Positions 1 through 9,860 of a stretch of DNA of 64,000 nucleotides are shown here, piece by piece. Numbering within the stretch: position 1 is the first letter of the stretch; every line of letters begins with the position of its first letter. The stretch covers positions 21,335,501 to 21,399,500 of the forward strand of contig CANTUV010000032.1 of the NCBI GenBank assembly GCA_947685225.1. Reading direction: 5' to 3'. Below the pieces are notes generated by a model. It saw only the letters and a program-made list of their open reading frames with translations, was not told the DNA's origin and ran no database searches. The position numbers and the translations under genes were made by a program. The stretch comes from Garcia nutans. Its lineage: Eukaryota; Streptophyta; Magnoliopsida; Malpighiales; Euphorbiaceae.

Positions 1-73
1 TGGGTTAAGTATTGCTTTTGAATGCAAAGGGCAGCTGCTTCACCAAAAAATGCAATTGCCTCTTCAAAAGCAC
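1..73 (-). pseudogene. CDC27: CDC27/APC3 exon (partial, runs off the window)
   Basis: Read on the minus strand after an acceptor at 74-75 (TTCTAG), this exon encodes a stretch beginning AFEEAIAFFGEAAALCIQKQ. That matches, from memory of the family, the plant CDC27 (HOBBIT/CDC27A) TPR-scaffold subunit of the anaphase-promoting complex just downstream of its DPLLWAAYEELC motif. The phase fits the preceding exon at 241-338: a G from that exon plus GT completes a glycine codon. The exon has no stop. Because the gene's N-terminal exons are missing upstream and the block lies inside a probable CACTA element, I call it a captured or truncated copy. Later exons, if any, lie left of the window, so an expressed partial gene cannot be excluded. 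Confidence 0.7.
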
Positions 74-240
74 CTAGAACGTTAAAAAAGGAAAGGCTTT
101 AAAAAAAGCACATATATACATTAAGAAAATGAAACTCCATTTCTCAACTACAAGAAATTCTTTAAATTTGAGTAGGAATGCTTGAAACACGGAGAGCAAG
201 AAAAATAGAGCCACAAGGATGTTAATTTCAATGAGCAGAC

Positions 241-338
241 CTAATTCGCACAGCTCCTCATATGCAGCCCAGAGCAAAGGATCTATAGCCAAAGCTTGCT
301 TGAAGTGATTAATGGCACTTTTTCTTCTATCAGTATAC
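241..338 (-). pseudogene. CDC27: CDC27/APC3 exon encoding the YTDRRK...DPLLWAAYEELC segment
   Basis: Bounded by an acceptor (TTTAG at 339-343) and a donor (GTCTGC just below 241), this 98-base exon reads YTDRRKSAINHFKQALAIDP and then LLWAAYEELCELG without a stop. DPLLWAAYEELC is a highly recognisable plant CDC27 TPR motif. CDC27 is a core APC/C subunit that helps bind co-activators during cyclin ubiquitination in the nucleus. The upstream exons expected in plants (the NGAAGHYLLGLIY segment and the start-codon exon) are not found between 339 and 2730. Either the gene is 5'-truncated or this piece was copied into a mobile element. Identity of the exon is strong; its functional status is uncertain. 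Confidence 0.82.
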
Positions 339-1070
339 CTAAACCAGATAAAAATTGACAGATAAGGAACTGATATACTTACTAATATATTATACGGATA
401 GAAAAATCATATCAACAGATCACCAAATAAGAATCAGAATTTCAATAATTATGATGGCTTACAGATATAAATATGACACCAAACACAACATAATTTATCT
501 TTAGATAGGTCTGAAAAAAGTATCAATAGAACTTCAAATGCTTACAAGTTTTGCAAGATACACCTATGTTTCTATAGTGTTTAAAAGAAAAAACAAATAG
601 TTCAACCAAGAGATTTCAGCAACAAAAAAATCCTAAAACAAATAGTTCAACAAAGAGATTTCAGCAATAATAAAAATCCTAAATGGCAACATCTATTCTG
701 TCACTTCCATTGTTTCTCAAGTTTATGTTGCAGAAATCTGTTTATGAGGTAATAACAGGAACATCATATCTTACATATCTTTTTTTTTTATCGAATTAAA
801 TGTGAATACAAGTCTTCACTTTATAATGAAGGTTTTAGGCCAGCTTTATAATTCCAAATACTGCTTCAGCCCAACTTGTATTCAACGGTTTCCTTGATTT
901 AATAGGATTTCGAAGCCATATGAAATCAACACCACATATATTACCCCTATGATTTCTGTGGCTCACCCACTGAGGGATGTAGTAGGGAGCATGAAAGCAT
1001 ATTTGTGGTAAGCAATACACAAAAAAAAAAAATGCTGTGATCTAGACATTCAAACTGGAAGAGAAACTGA
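339..1070. other. Intron-like or intergenic stretch between captured exons
   Basis: AT-rich sequence without a convincing coding exon. A direct repeat of about 35 bases (the unit around aacaaatagttcaacaaagagatttcagcaa) occurs at about 590-625 and 635-670. An open stretch on the minus strand (835-1020) has no recognisable homology and no good pair of splice borders. The missing upstream CDC27 exons were looked for here and not found. Confidence 0.4.
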
Positions 1071-1071
1071 C

Positions 1072-1165
1072 CTTGTGGGCATCCGCATCACTATCAGTAT
1101 ATTGATGAGCAATATCAAATGATGAAACAAACCCCTGGGATCTAAGGAATTTGTGTAGCCAGCAT
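1072..1165 (-). pseudogene. Candidate exon of an unrecognised gene
   Basis: The minus strand reads an open stretch that includes EAECWLHKFLRSQGFVSSFD and ends AHQYTDSDADAHK exactly at a consensus donor (AAG|GTCAGT at 1072). The composition looks like real protein rather than noise. I do not recognise the family. The acceptor is uncertain (an AG lies near 1158-1160). The donor phase (0) does not fit the CDC27 exon at 241-338, which needs two bases from its predecessor, so the two do not splice together directly. It may be a fragment of another gene carried in the same element. Confidence 0.35.
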
Positions 1166-1699
1166 TCTGCTTCCTTACCATTTGATAACTAATAACTAGA
1201 GGATAAAAGTTGCAATGATGGCTTAAGCCATATCCAGTATCCCCTCCTCCACTACCCCAAAACCCTATCCCAAAATCACCAACAAAAGCATGGGCAAAAT
1301 TTTAATCAATTGGACAATTTCATGTTCATTCAATTGCCAGAGCATGTTCTTGTTGGGCAACAGACATATCAAAATCTAAAGAAAGCAAGGAAAGGGGAGG
1401 AAAAGGCTTATAAATGCGCCAATAATCATAGCAGATGATATACCTGCATAACCAAGTAAAATAAATAAAGCAAGGTAACATCCAAGTACTTATTAAGCAG
1501 CACCTAAATGACAAACTGAAAAATAGAAAATATGCAGTCTAAAGAACACTTGTAAAAGACTTCAAGACCTGAAGCAAACATTGAAACCTGTGTGATCAAC
1601 TGATTTCCCAGTATAGGTTTATGAGTTATAATCCAATAAAATTACTCCTCTCAATTCTATCATCTAAAAGAATTATATCGTAGCTAAATACATTTTTAA

Positions 1700-1935
1700 A
1701 TTATATATGGATCCAGCTGACATAATGCTAAACAATCAACCAGAGCACAGCAACTGAATACAAAACATGAAATCTGCCTGTCAACATTCCCATAAATATT
1801 GAAGACAGGAAGAATTCTTTGTGCACTGCATTGATCAGATAAGAAGCCTGAGAAACAAATTAAAAAAGTATTAGGAATCCCATTGACTGAAGCTGAAGAA
1901 TCTAAAATTACATACTTAGCAAACACATTCTAAAA
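1700..1935 (-). pseudogene. Candidate exon of an unrecognised gene
   Basis: On the minus strand an acceptor-like TTTCTCAG near 1850 is followed in one frame by a plausible coding stretch, ASYLINAVHKEFFLSSIFMG, continuing for about 17 more residues before a stop. A second frame is open for 76 codons over the whole interval. Only one frame can be real, and the phases left by the upstream exon (2173-2401) favour the less protein-like one, so the model is unresolved. I assign no family. Confidence 0.25.
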
Positions 1936-1993
1936 TAGCAGCTGTTACAATTATGCAAATTCAGCTGTTACAATCTCCCTGCAACTAATAATA

Positions 1994-2127
1994 TACACCC
2001 TCTATCCCAAATTGATAGACATACTTTTCTTTTTCATTTGCCCCAAATTATGCAAATTTATATTTCCAATAAAAATACTAATTTTTCTTAATCCTTATGA
2101 AATAAAAAGTATCAAGTTGAGAGAGTG
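1994..2127. mobile_element. Possible degenerate Stowaway-like MITE
   Basis: The left edge (ACCCTCTATCCCAAATTGATA) resembles the CTCCCTCCGTCCC-type terminus of Tc1/mariner Stowaway MITEs. About 130 bases away the sequence aaaaagtatcaagttgagagagtg reads as an imperfect inverted copy. The interior is AT-rich and non-coding. Termini and TA duplication are degenerate, so this is tentative. Confidence 0.35.
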
Positions 2128-2172
2128 AAAAAATTCAGAAAGGAAAAAAAGTTCTTTGTGTAAAAATCGGAC

Positions 2173-2401
2173 CTGCATATTCGCTTGACTTATGATGATG
2201 AAGATGAAAATTTAGAGTGATTTCGTAGAAAGGAGCTTGCCAAACGTGGCCGAGTTGTACAAGAGGCTGCTCATTTACAGGCTTTGGTAATTTTCTGTTT
2301 CGTGAAGAACAACAATCACTTCTTAAATCTCTAATAATCGCTAAAAGATCAGTAGCCGCCATTAAGCATTCTAATGCCTTCAATAACATAGGCCGCGCTT
2401 G
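2173..2401 (-). pseudogene. Probable second exon of an unrecognised plant gene
   Basis: Open on the minus strand from an acceptor (TTGGCAG at 2402-2408) to a donor (CAG|GTCCGA, last exon base 2173). It encodes QARPMLLKALECLMAATDLL, then a basic/serine segment and a His-rich end (HLHHHKSS). It joins in phase 0 to the exon at 2546-2728. Part of it (about 2361-2420) is duplicated in the adjoining intron (about 2430-2490). The family is not recognised. It may be a host gene fragment carried in the CACTA element. Confidence 0.4.
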
Positions 2402-2545
2402 CTGCCAAGAATTGAACAAGAATTACCATTAAGAATTCTAATGCCTTCAACGAAAGACTGCTCATTATCAGAGTCGAGCAAGAATTGCCAAAATAAAACC
2501 TAAATCAAATCCAAAGCAAGTAAAATATGAATTGATAAAGCTTAC

Positions 2546-2728
2546 CTGGTGGCGTTGATCGGCAGCTAGTTCTCTTTTGTTTAAGAATTGAGATTTTTTC
2601 TCTTTTTTCTTTCGTTTCTTCGAACTTGAAGAGAGGTTAGCTCCATCGCAATCTTGATTGGCGCGTTTGGATTCGAAGAAACGAGAATAGTATGTCGTTG
2701 GAGAAACCCTAAAACGAGTATATGACAA
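2546..2728 (-). pseudogene. Probable first coding exon of an unrecognised plant gene
   Basis: Sixty-one codons from an ATG at 2728 to a consensus donor (CCAG|GTAAGC, last exon base 2546). The product begins MSYTRFRVSPTTYYSRFFES and contains a lysine-rich run (KKRKKKEKK) that could be a nuclear localisation signal. It splices in phase with 2173-2401. The next exon cannot be defined with confidence, so this is either a damaged gene or a captured 5' end. It lies just inside an AT-rich spacer and the CACTA subterminal array, the position where a CACTA internal gene normally begins. Confidence 0.4.
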
Positions 2729-2734
2729 GTTTAT

Positions 2735-3020
2735 ACTAAAAATATATTTAATATATACTTTTAAAAATTAAATATATATTTAATATATTAAATGTTTATT
2801 CAAAATATACTTCTAAAAGGAGTATTTTTAAAATTTAAAATTAAAAAAGAGTATTTTTGAAATTGAAAAAGAAAAATATATATTTTTAAAAATATTTTTA
2901 TTTTTTAGAATAATTTTAAAGAAACTCCTTTTTTAATATTATGTATTTTTTATGTATTTTTAATATATTAAATATATATCTAATATATATTTTTAAAAAA
3001 TGAATATATTTTTAATATAT
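2735..3020. other. AT-rich spacer
   Basis: Very AT-rich sequence with many short atatttaatatatta-type repeats and no coding potential. A similar AT-rich spacer (about 58960-59850) lies between the leader exon and subterminal repeats of the complete CACTA element in this window. Confidence 0.5.
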
Positions 3021-3023
3021 CAA

Positions 3024-3660
3024 ATTAGCGACTAATCTGCGACTAACTATTTTTCTCGCAAATCAGCGAGCCATTTAGCGACTAATTAGCGACCAATTAC
3101 TTTAAAATAGAAAATTAAATTAATTTCTCGCTAATTGGTCGCTATATTCTCGTAAATTAGTGACTAATCTGCGACTAACTATTTTTCTCGCAAATCAGCG
3201 AGCCATTTAGCGACTAATTACTTTAAAATAGAAAATTAAATTAATTTCTCGCTAATTGGTCGCTATATTCTCGCAAATTAGCGACTAATTTGTGACTAAC
3301 TATTTTTCTCGCAAATCAGCGAGCCATTTAGCGACTAATTAGTGACCAATTACTTTAAAATATAAAATAAAATTAATTTCTCGCTAATTGGTCGCTATAT
3401 TCTCGCAAATTAGCGACTAATCTGCGACTAACTATTTTTCTCGCAAATCAGCGAGCCATTTAGCGACTAATTAGCGACCAATTACTTTAAAATAGAAAAT
3501 AAAATTAATTTCTCGCTAATTGGTCGCTATATTCTCGCAAATTAGTGACTAATCTGCGACTAACTATTTTTCTCGCAAATCAGCGAGCCATTTAGCGACT
3601 AATTAGCGACCAATTACTTTAAAATAGAAAATAAATTAATTCTTTGCTAATTTGTCGTAA
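3024..3660. repeat. Subterminal tandem array of a CACTA element, five units of 121-132 bp
   Basis: The word ctcgcaaatcagcgagccat recurs at about 3055, 3187, 3308, 3440 and 3572, giving periods of 132, 121, 132 and 132 bases. Each unit contains GCGACTAA / TTAGTCGC and GCGACCAATT / AATTGGTCGC in both orientations. Short motifs in direct and inverted copies near an end are typical of CACTA subterminal regions bound by the TNPA-type protein. The 121-base units lack about 11 bases (the gcgaccaatta part). Confidence 0.75.
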
Positions 3661-3944
3661 ATTAGTCGTAACGTCATCACTCATTGTTGGCGGCAAAATC
3701 TGGCGCAAAATTCAGCGACACATTCAGCGAGAAACGACCTTTTATCTCTATTCAGCGACAGATTCTACGACCATTTTTTTTGTCGTTAATCAGCGACACA
3801 TTTAGCGACCCATCAGCGACGGAATGTTGAAAAGACGTTTATCTTAATTCTTTGTCATAAAGTTGTCGTTGATAAAGTCGCTAATCAGCATCGAAATAAG
3901 AGTTGTCGCAGAATGCGTCGCTGATTGCGCTTTTTTTTGTAGTG
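3661..3944. mobile_element. Right terminus of a CACTA-type DNA transposon
   Basis: After the tandem array come further GCGACA/TGTCGC words, ending in TTTTTTTTGTAGTG. The last bases, 3939-3944, read CACTAC on the other strand, the hallmark CACTA terminus. Immediately to the right is the interior of a gypsy LTR, cut in mid-sequence, so the element inserted in that LTR and a 3-bp duplication AAT (3945-3947) would be expected at its other end. That end is left of the window. Bases 1-3944 are therefore probably all inside this element. Confidence 0.7.
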
Positions 3945-4846
3945 AATATGATGTTTTTGGGGTGAAAAGACTGGGTCGTAAGCCTCAAAAACAGTAACAG
4001 TCTTGCTGGGTTGAGGACCAAGATACTTGGGCCCTCGAGTCTAGCCTGGTTGAGGTCCAAGAGACTAGGTCTGTTACACTATCCATGGATAGAGATATAT
4101 ATATCGCCTACGGGATTGATGTTTGTGATTATGGACCAAAGCAGTAACTCTGAACTTTGAATATCATATTAAATTCTTTTTGGGCCCATGCTTGTCTTTG
4201 CTTTAATGTGAATATGGAATGATATATATATGTAAAGAGATTATGAAAACACAACATGATGTGTAATGTGTATGGATGTGGAAATTGTGAGTAGTATTAC
4301 ATGAATGTGCTAATAAGTCATTGGGTGATGTAAGGTTTTGAAATATAATATTCTTATGTATTATTTATAAAATTTAATTGTGTGACATTGGCATTGCATT
4401 GAAGCATAATGTTATTGTAGTTTGTACCACTAAGCTGTTGGCTTAGCGCGATTGTAGTTCATCGCGCAGGTGACAGGGTAGAACCGGAGGGTTCTTCTAG
4501 ACCGCGTTGAGTCTAGGTTTTGAAGAGTTGATTTTGGACTTAAAGATCAGAGAAGAGTGGCAATCATGTATAAATTCTATGTTTTGTAAAATTTTGATTC
4601 TTAATGTATATATAATTATAAATATTTTTATATTTCCGCTGCGTATTAAATGAATGTTTTATCTATTTTGTTTTATATTACAAGTTGAATGCTTTAACTT
4701 TTCTATATTGTATATTGAGAAAGATTGGTTTGGATTTTAAAAGATTGGGTTGTTTAACATAAATCGTGGCACTCTTATATCTGGTATACGTATATTACAG
4801 AAGTAGTAGTGTGTATTGTACATATATTGGATATAGGGGTGTTACA
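3945..4846 (+). mobile_element. Ty3/gypsy LTR, 3' part (truncated by CACTA)
   Basis: Matches the downstream portion of the gypsy LTRs elsewhere in the window (for example 20130-20730 and 51040-51799). It has the Gly-rich-looking ttgggcccatgcttgtctttg block, the paired hairpins at about 4430-4467, the gatcagagaa...catgtataaat promoter-like block, the ttccgctgcgtatta word, and the terminal ggatataggggtgttaca. The 5' part is displaced by the CACTA element. Confidence 0.75.
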
Positions 4847-5218
4847 GGGACACGGCCACAAGCTTGGCCGTGTCCCTTGAGTGTGTCAGCTACTGTCCAT
4901 TGTTTTCTTCCTCACTTGGTTCCTTGCTTTTTCCTTCCTCTCTTGTCTTTGGTTTTGCCCTTAAGATGATGTTTGCTTATTAACCTAAAATAAACACTTA
5001 AAGAAACTTTAAACAAGAATCAAATAAACATTAACCAACAACAAATAAACACCAAACTAAAAACTAGAACAAAAATGACATAAACACTGAAATAAATTAA
5101 AACTACCAAAATTGATGAAAACACTAAATAAACATATTAAAGCTACCAAAATACCTAAATAAAACAATAGTCATCATAATAAATAAGATACAATTCTATG
5201 ACAAAAACTAATAAAACA
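4847..5218 (-). mobile_element. Athila-type LTR fragment
   Basis: Corresponds to the reverse complement of the first ~370 bases of the Athila LTRs (compare 21790-22549). It has the ggacacggcc...ggccgtgtccc dyad, the ggttccttg word, the aaactttaaacaagaatcaaataaacat block, and ends in actaataaaaca, the LTR's 5' border. The rest of the LTR is missing at the junction with the gypsy LTR end at 4846. Confidence 0.65.
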
Positions 5219-5610
5219 TCACGCATCTTGGTCATGGCCTTGCAATTTCCTTAAAAGCTCATCTTTGAAATAGAACTAGGACATGACCACTGAACTTGGA
5301 CGTGTTTCTAAAATAGACTGACTAGGCCAAGATAAATCAAGCTTGGTTGTGTACATTGTGCCTTTTTAAAAATGCATCATACCTTTTTGATATTGTCACG
5401 GCCAAGATGAATCAAGCCTAGTTGTGTCACTCATTTACACCCTTTTAAATTCCCGAATGTCTCTTTCATTTCTCTCTCACTGAAACCATAAAACTCCATT
5501 TTCCTTTCAATTCATGCACCCCACACAACCAAGACCCCGATGCCAACCCAAAAATTACTTCTTTTCACAAAATTTCTTGGATTTCTTTATCAAAACACGA
5601 GAAAATCATG
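5219..5610 (+). mobile_element. 5' leader remnant of an old Athila-like element
   Basis: No ORF of note. It contains two cacggccaag...cttggttgtg dyads and a pyrimidine-rich leader. The sequence appears to resume after the gypsy insertion, at 16311, where an ATG ORF starts. It is interpreted as the left flank of one host element split by the 10.7 kb gypsy copy. Confidence 0.4.
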
Positions 5611-8538
5611 TGTAACACCCTTATACCCTATATACATACAATATATATTTCTAGCATATGTAAAATAAGCATATACGGTACAAAAATGTCACAGACTAGT
5701 TTAATAAAAATTTTCACATTTCTGATTTAAAATTTCAAATACTAAATATATAAAATTAAATAGTATATAAATATTCTTTACTTGTTATAGGAACCCAAAA
5801 TAAACATTTTATATGAAAATATCTAGGAAAAATTCACCAGAGTTTTGTGTGTAATTTGGACATCCCAAAATTTAGAAAACACAACCTGCATCAGAAAACA
5901 CTCCAAAATAATTTTAAATCACCATTTCACCCATAGTGCTCAAGTTCACCAAGTTTCTTAAACATTTACATATATATATAATTTAGAACACATTTAAACC
6001 CCCATTTCAAATAACTTAACCCAAACATTCTTTATAGTTTACATTACATAAATTCCAAAAAACATGATATAATATGCATAGTGCCCAAAATATGCAATAA
6101 CATAAAATATATACATGCTACTGATAGTGTTCTGATCTTGATATCAACTCTACAAAAACAACCACAAGTCTAGACTCGACCGGGTATAGAAAACCTCTTC
6201 GGCTCAGTCGAATCTACATTGTCACCTACGTGATGTAAACAATCGCGCTAAGCCAAAAGCCTAGTGATACAAGCTTGATAACAATAAAACTCAAATGCAA
6301 TGCCAATGCACAATGCATATGGATATCACATCATTCTATTTTCTCATAGTTTTCAAATATTTCACAATCCACAATTCTCATAAAACAAATACAAACATGG
6401 GCCCAAAGATAACTAATATGCTATTCAAATTTGAGAGTTACTGTTTTGGTTTATAATGACACCATGTGTCTAGCCCTATAGGCAAAATATCAATATAATA
6501 GTCCAACTAGGTCTGAGCTTACGACCCGGTCATTTCACCTAGCCCAGCTTCAAGGACTTGTTTTTAAGGTTTACGACCGGTCATTTTACCTCAAAAATAT
6601 TTTCATAGTGACGCCCAACGTCTAGTCCGTAGGCAAATCATAGGCATGCCGCCAAACACAGAACTTTGAAAATTGAATAACATACTAGGCACATAATTTA
6701 TTCATATTTCTCATTTATATCGATATAAATTTTTTTCATTATATTTCCACATATCTCATTACATTATACCACATTTTTGCATTTACAACACATTACCCAA
6801 TTACTTTGGGTATTTTCACATAATTCACATATTAATCACATTTAATGTAATCTAGCCAATACCAATGGCTTTTTAACAATGCACTTAATGCATACACAAT
6901 AAATGGCATTACCCAAACACTTTGGGTCACTTTCACATAATACACATATTTCACATTTTACACAATTTAGCCATTATCAATAGCTTTTCACAAGGCATTT
7001 AACACATATATGACATTACAAATGTCATAGCACATTATTCATACATAACCAATGTATCAAGTAGCTTAACACATTTTCCAGATAAAATGTGTTAAGCCCA
7101 AATGCCATGCAAACATAACCAATGTATTCACAGTTTGTACTTACCTCAAATAGCAACCAAAACAAGCTTAAAACAACCTTCAATCCTATCCTTTCAACTT
7201 GTCCTTCACCACTTGGATGAAGCAAATCAACTTTCCTCAATGCCTAAACTGAATGTGATAGCAAATAATCATTTAGCATCACATTTAATGGCATTTTCAA
7301 TATTAAACCATAATTAAACCCCATCCAAGCAAAAATCCAAAATTTAAGGCTAACCTCACTTTAACTTTGGATTCTCATACTAGACCATTCATTTTAATAT
7401 ATTAAGTTTATTTATATTATTAGAAATATATTTTAATACATTTAAACCATTTACAATACAAAAACACACTCTTATACACAAAACCCTAAAATGGCATAAC
7501 CTTCCCCCATTGAAGGTTTTCCATTCCAACACAATCCATTAATCATTTTAAGCTTATATTCATCACTTATATCACAAAAAAACATGCTTAAACAATTAAA
7601 ATCAAACAATTCAACAACTTTGGAAAATCACTTTTCCAAAACCTTAAATCTCCACTTCCATTCTCAAACTCCAACCAAACACAGACAAATCCAATATTTG
7701 ACTTTAAAATACTTGTTTATGCACCAAAAAAACTCATTTAGAACCAATTTTCACAATTAAAAACCATGATTTTTCAAACCCTAAAAGTCCATAACCCTAA
7801 ATTCTCTCCCTTCACCATTCTTACCCAAACTCAACCATTTCTTCAATCCAACCTTAAAATCATTGTTAACTACCCAAAATAACATCATACACACCAATTT
7901 CAATAATTATAACATACTACTTAAAAATCCAAAAGCACACATAATCAAAATTTCCATGGCATTAAAAGAAAGGAGTTGGAAACTTACCAAATTTGGTGGA
8001 AATAACCAAAAATCTACTTTAAACTTGTTAAATCCTTCAGTTAGTGGAGTATGGAAGAATCAAAACCTTGGTCTAAGCTCTCATGGTGGTTCGGCCTTTG
8101 TGAGAAGAAGAAGAAGATGAAAAACTTTTTAATTTCTCTTTCCTTTCATCTTTTATTTTAAACCATATATATATATTATTTAATATTTTAATAATTAATT
8201 ATTTATTTATTTATTTAATAAATTAAAAGTCCAAAAATCCATTTTCCATTCAAAATTATTTATTTTTGAATTAATTTAATAATTTTAAATTTTTTTAGAT
8301 TTAATTACCAAAATATGCTTTTTACTTTGACTTTTGACTTTTCTTTTAAAAAGTGTTGACTTTTATATGTTGTACATATTTTGTATATATATCATATATA
8401 TATATATATTCCACTTTTTCATTTAAAATCCCTTCATTTTTTATTTAAAACCATTAATTTATTTTATCCAATTTAATTATAATATATTTTATCAAATTTC
8501 TAAAAATTAGAAATTTAAAAAAAAATTGGGATATGACA
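5611..8538 (-). repeat. 3' LTR of the gypsy element (left copy)
   Basis: Starts TGTAACACCC and ends GGGATATGACA. It contains, on the reverse strand relative to the element, the gtctagcccgtaggcaaatcat repeats (6460-6660), the hairpin pair near 6230-6265, and a run of short aaaccctaa-type words near 7740-7800. It aligns along its whole length with 13381-16310, with scattered substitutions and small indels. Confidence 0.88.
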
Positions 8539-8556
8539 ATTCTCTCCCCCCTAAAA
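8539..8556 (-). promoter_or_regulatory. Polypurine tract of the gypsy element
   Basis: The minus strand reads TTAGGGGGGAGAGAATT immediately before the 3' LTR, the normal position for the plus-strand primer in reverse transcription. Confidence 0.75.
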
Positions 8557-8584
8557 CCAATTCCATCCTCAAAATTACCTGCTC

Positions 8585-9830
8585 TCAAGTCTGGAACAAT
8601 TGAAAAAATTGACTCTGCATCATCAACTCACTCTTCCATGTTGCCTCCTTAGTGGCATGATTCCTCCAAAAGACTTTCACAAGTGGCACCCTCTTATTCC
8701 TCAATTCTTTAACCTCTCGTGCTAAAATCGTCACAGGTTCTTTTTCTTAAGTCAGATTTGGACTCACCTCAATAAACTCCACTGATAGGATATGAGATGG
8801 GTCAGACCTGTATCTCTAAAGCATTGAAACATGGAAAACATTATAAATTTGATCCAACTCAGGTAGCAAAGCTAGTCTATAAGCCACTGGACCAACTCTC
8901 TCCAACACCTCATATGGTCCTATGAAACGAGGACTCAGCTTCCCTTTGCGACCGAATCTCTGAATCTTCTTCCATAGAGACACCTTTAGAAACACTTTAT
9001 CTCCCACATTGAACTCTATGTCTCTTTTCTTCAAATCTGAGTAGGATTTCTATTGGTCTAAAGCTGCTTTCAAACGACCCTGAATCACCTTCACTTTCTC
9101 TTTTGTTTCCTTAATCAAACCAGGACCGACCCGTTTACCTTCTCCAACCTCATCCCAACACAAGGGTATCCTGCATCTCCTGCCATATAAGGTCTCATAA
9201 GGAGCCATCCCAATACTAGACCGATGACTGTTGTTATAAGCAAACTCAATTAGTGGCAAAATTTGTCCTAATTCCCGGTAAAATCAATGATACAGCTCCT
9301 CAACATATCCTCTAGAATCTATATCACTCTCTCTGAATGCCCATTTATCTGAGGATGGAAAGCAGTACTAAAATACAGCCAAGAACCTAAAGCATCATGG
9401 AAACTCTTCCAAAACCTCAAAGTAAACCGGGGATCTCGATCCGACACCAAAGAAACTGGGACTCCATGCAACTTCACTATCTCACTGATATATAGCTCAA
9501 CCAACCTCTCAAGAGAATAATCCATCTAGACTAGAAGAAAATGAGTTGTCTTCATTATTCGATCAACTATCATCCAAATTGCATCATGCTTCTTTTGGGT
9601 CAAAGGCAGTCCAGTCACAAAATCCATTGTCACTCACTCCCATTTTCACTCGGGCACTGATAAAGGTTGGAGCAACCCTGAAGGAACTTGGAGCTTAGCT
9701 TTCACTTTCTAGTAAGTGAGACATCTAGATACAAACTCTGCTATGTCCCTCTTCATACCTGACAACCAATAATGTGGCTTCAAGTCCTGATACATCTTGG
9801 TACTCCTAGGGTACATAGCATAAAGTGACT
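8585..9830 (-). pseudogene. gypsy integrase C-terminal half and chromodomain (decayed)
   Basis: Separate open pieces give the catalytic-core tail (LVSDRDPRFTLRFWKSFHDA, STAFHPQINGHSERVI), the SSIGMAPYETLYGRRCRIPL segment, the DIEFNVGDKVFLKV/FIGPYEVLERVGP SH3-like GPY module (8816-9034), and a C-terminal chromodomain reading REVKELRNKRVPLVKVFWRN then NHATKEATW (about 8590-8740). The FHPQTDG motif carrying the second catalytic Asp reads FHPQING here, so that residue is lost. Stops separate the pieces, for example near 8748. The stop of the frame is at 8585-8587. Confidence 0.85.
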
Positions 9831-9860
9831 GATGTGCTTCCTCTAATATCACCTTTTCAA

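Noticed and set aside
3024..3660. CRISPR-like array or centromeric satellite
   Set aside because: Units are contiguous with no unique spacers, only five copies, and they run into a CACTA terminus.
4766..4969. 67-codon open frame with hydrophobic content on the plus strand
   Set aside because: It spans the junction of a gypsy LTR end and an Athila LTR fragment and has no homology; a chance frame.
7025..7317. Open frames on both strands of the gypsy LTR, repeated at 14791-15006
   Set aside because: Both lie within LTR sequence, recur because the LTR is repeated, and diverge without codon bias.
8100..8120. Possible basic peptide rich in Arg (VRRRRR) at the end of the 7863-8120 frame
   Set aside because: Produced by a gaagaagaag microsatellite in the LTR; the second LTR copy breaks the frame.
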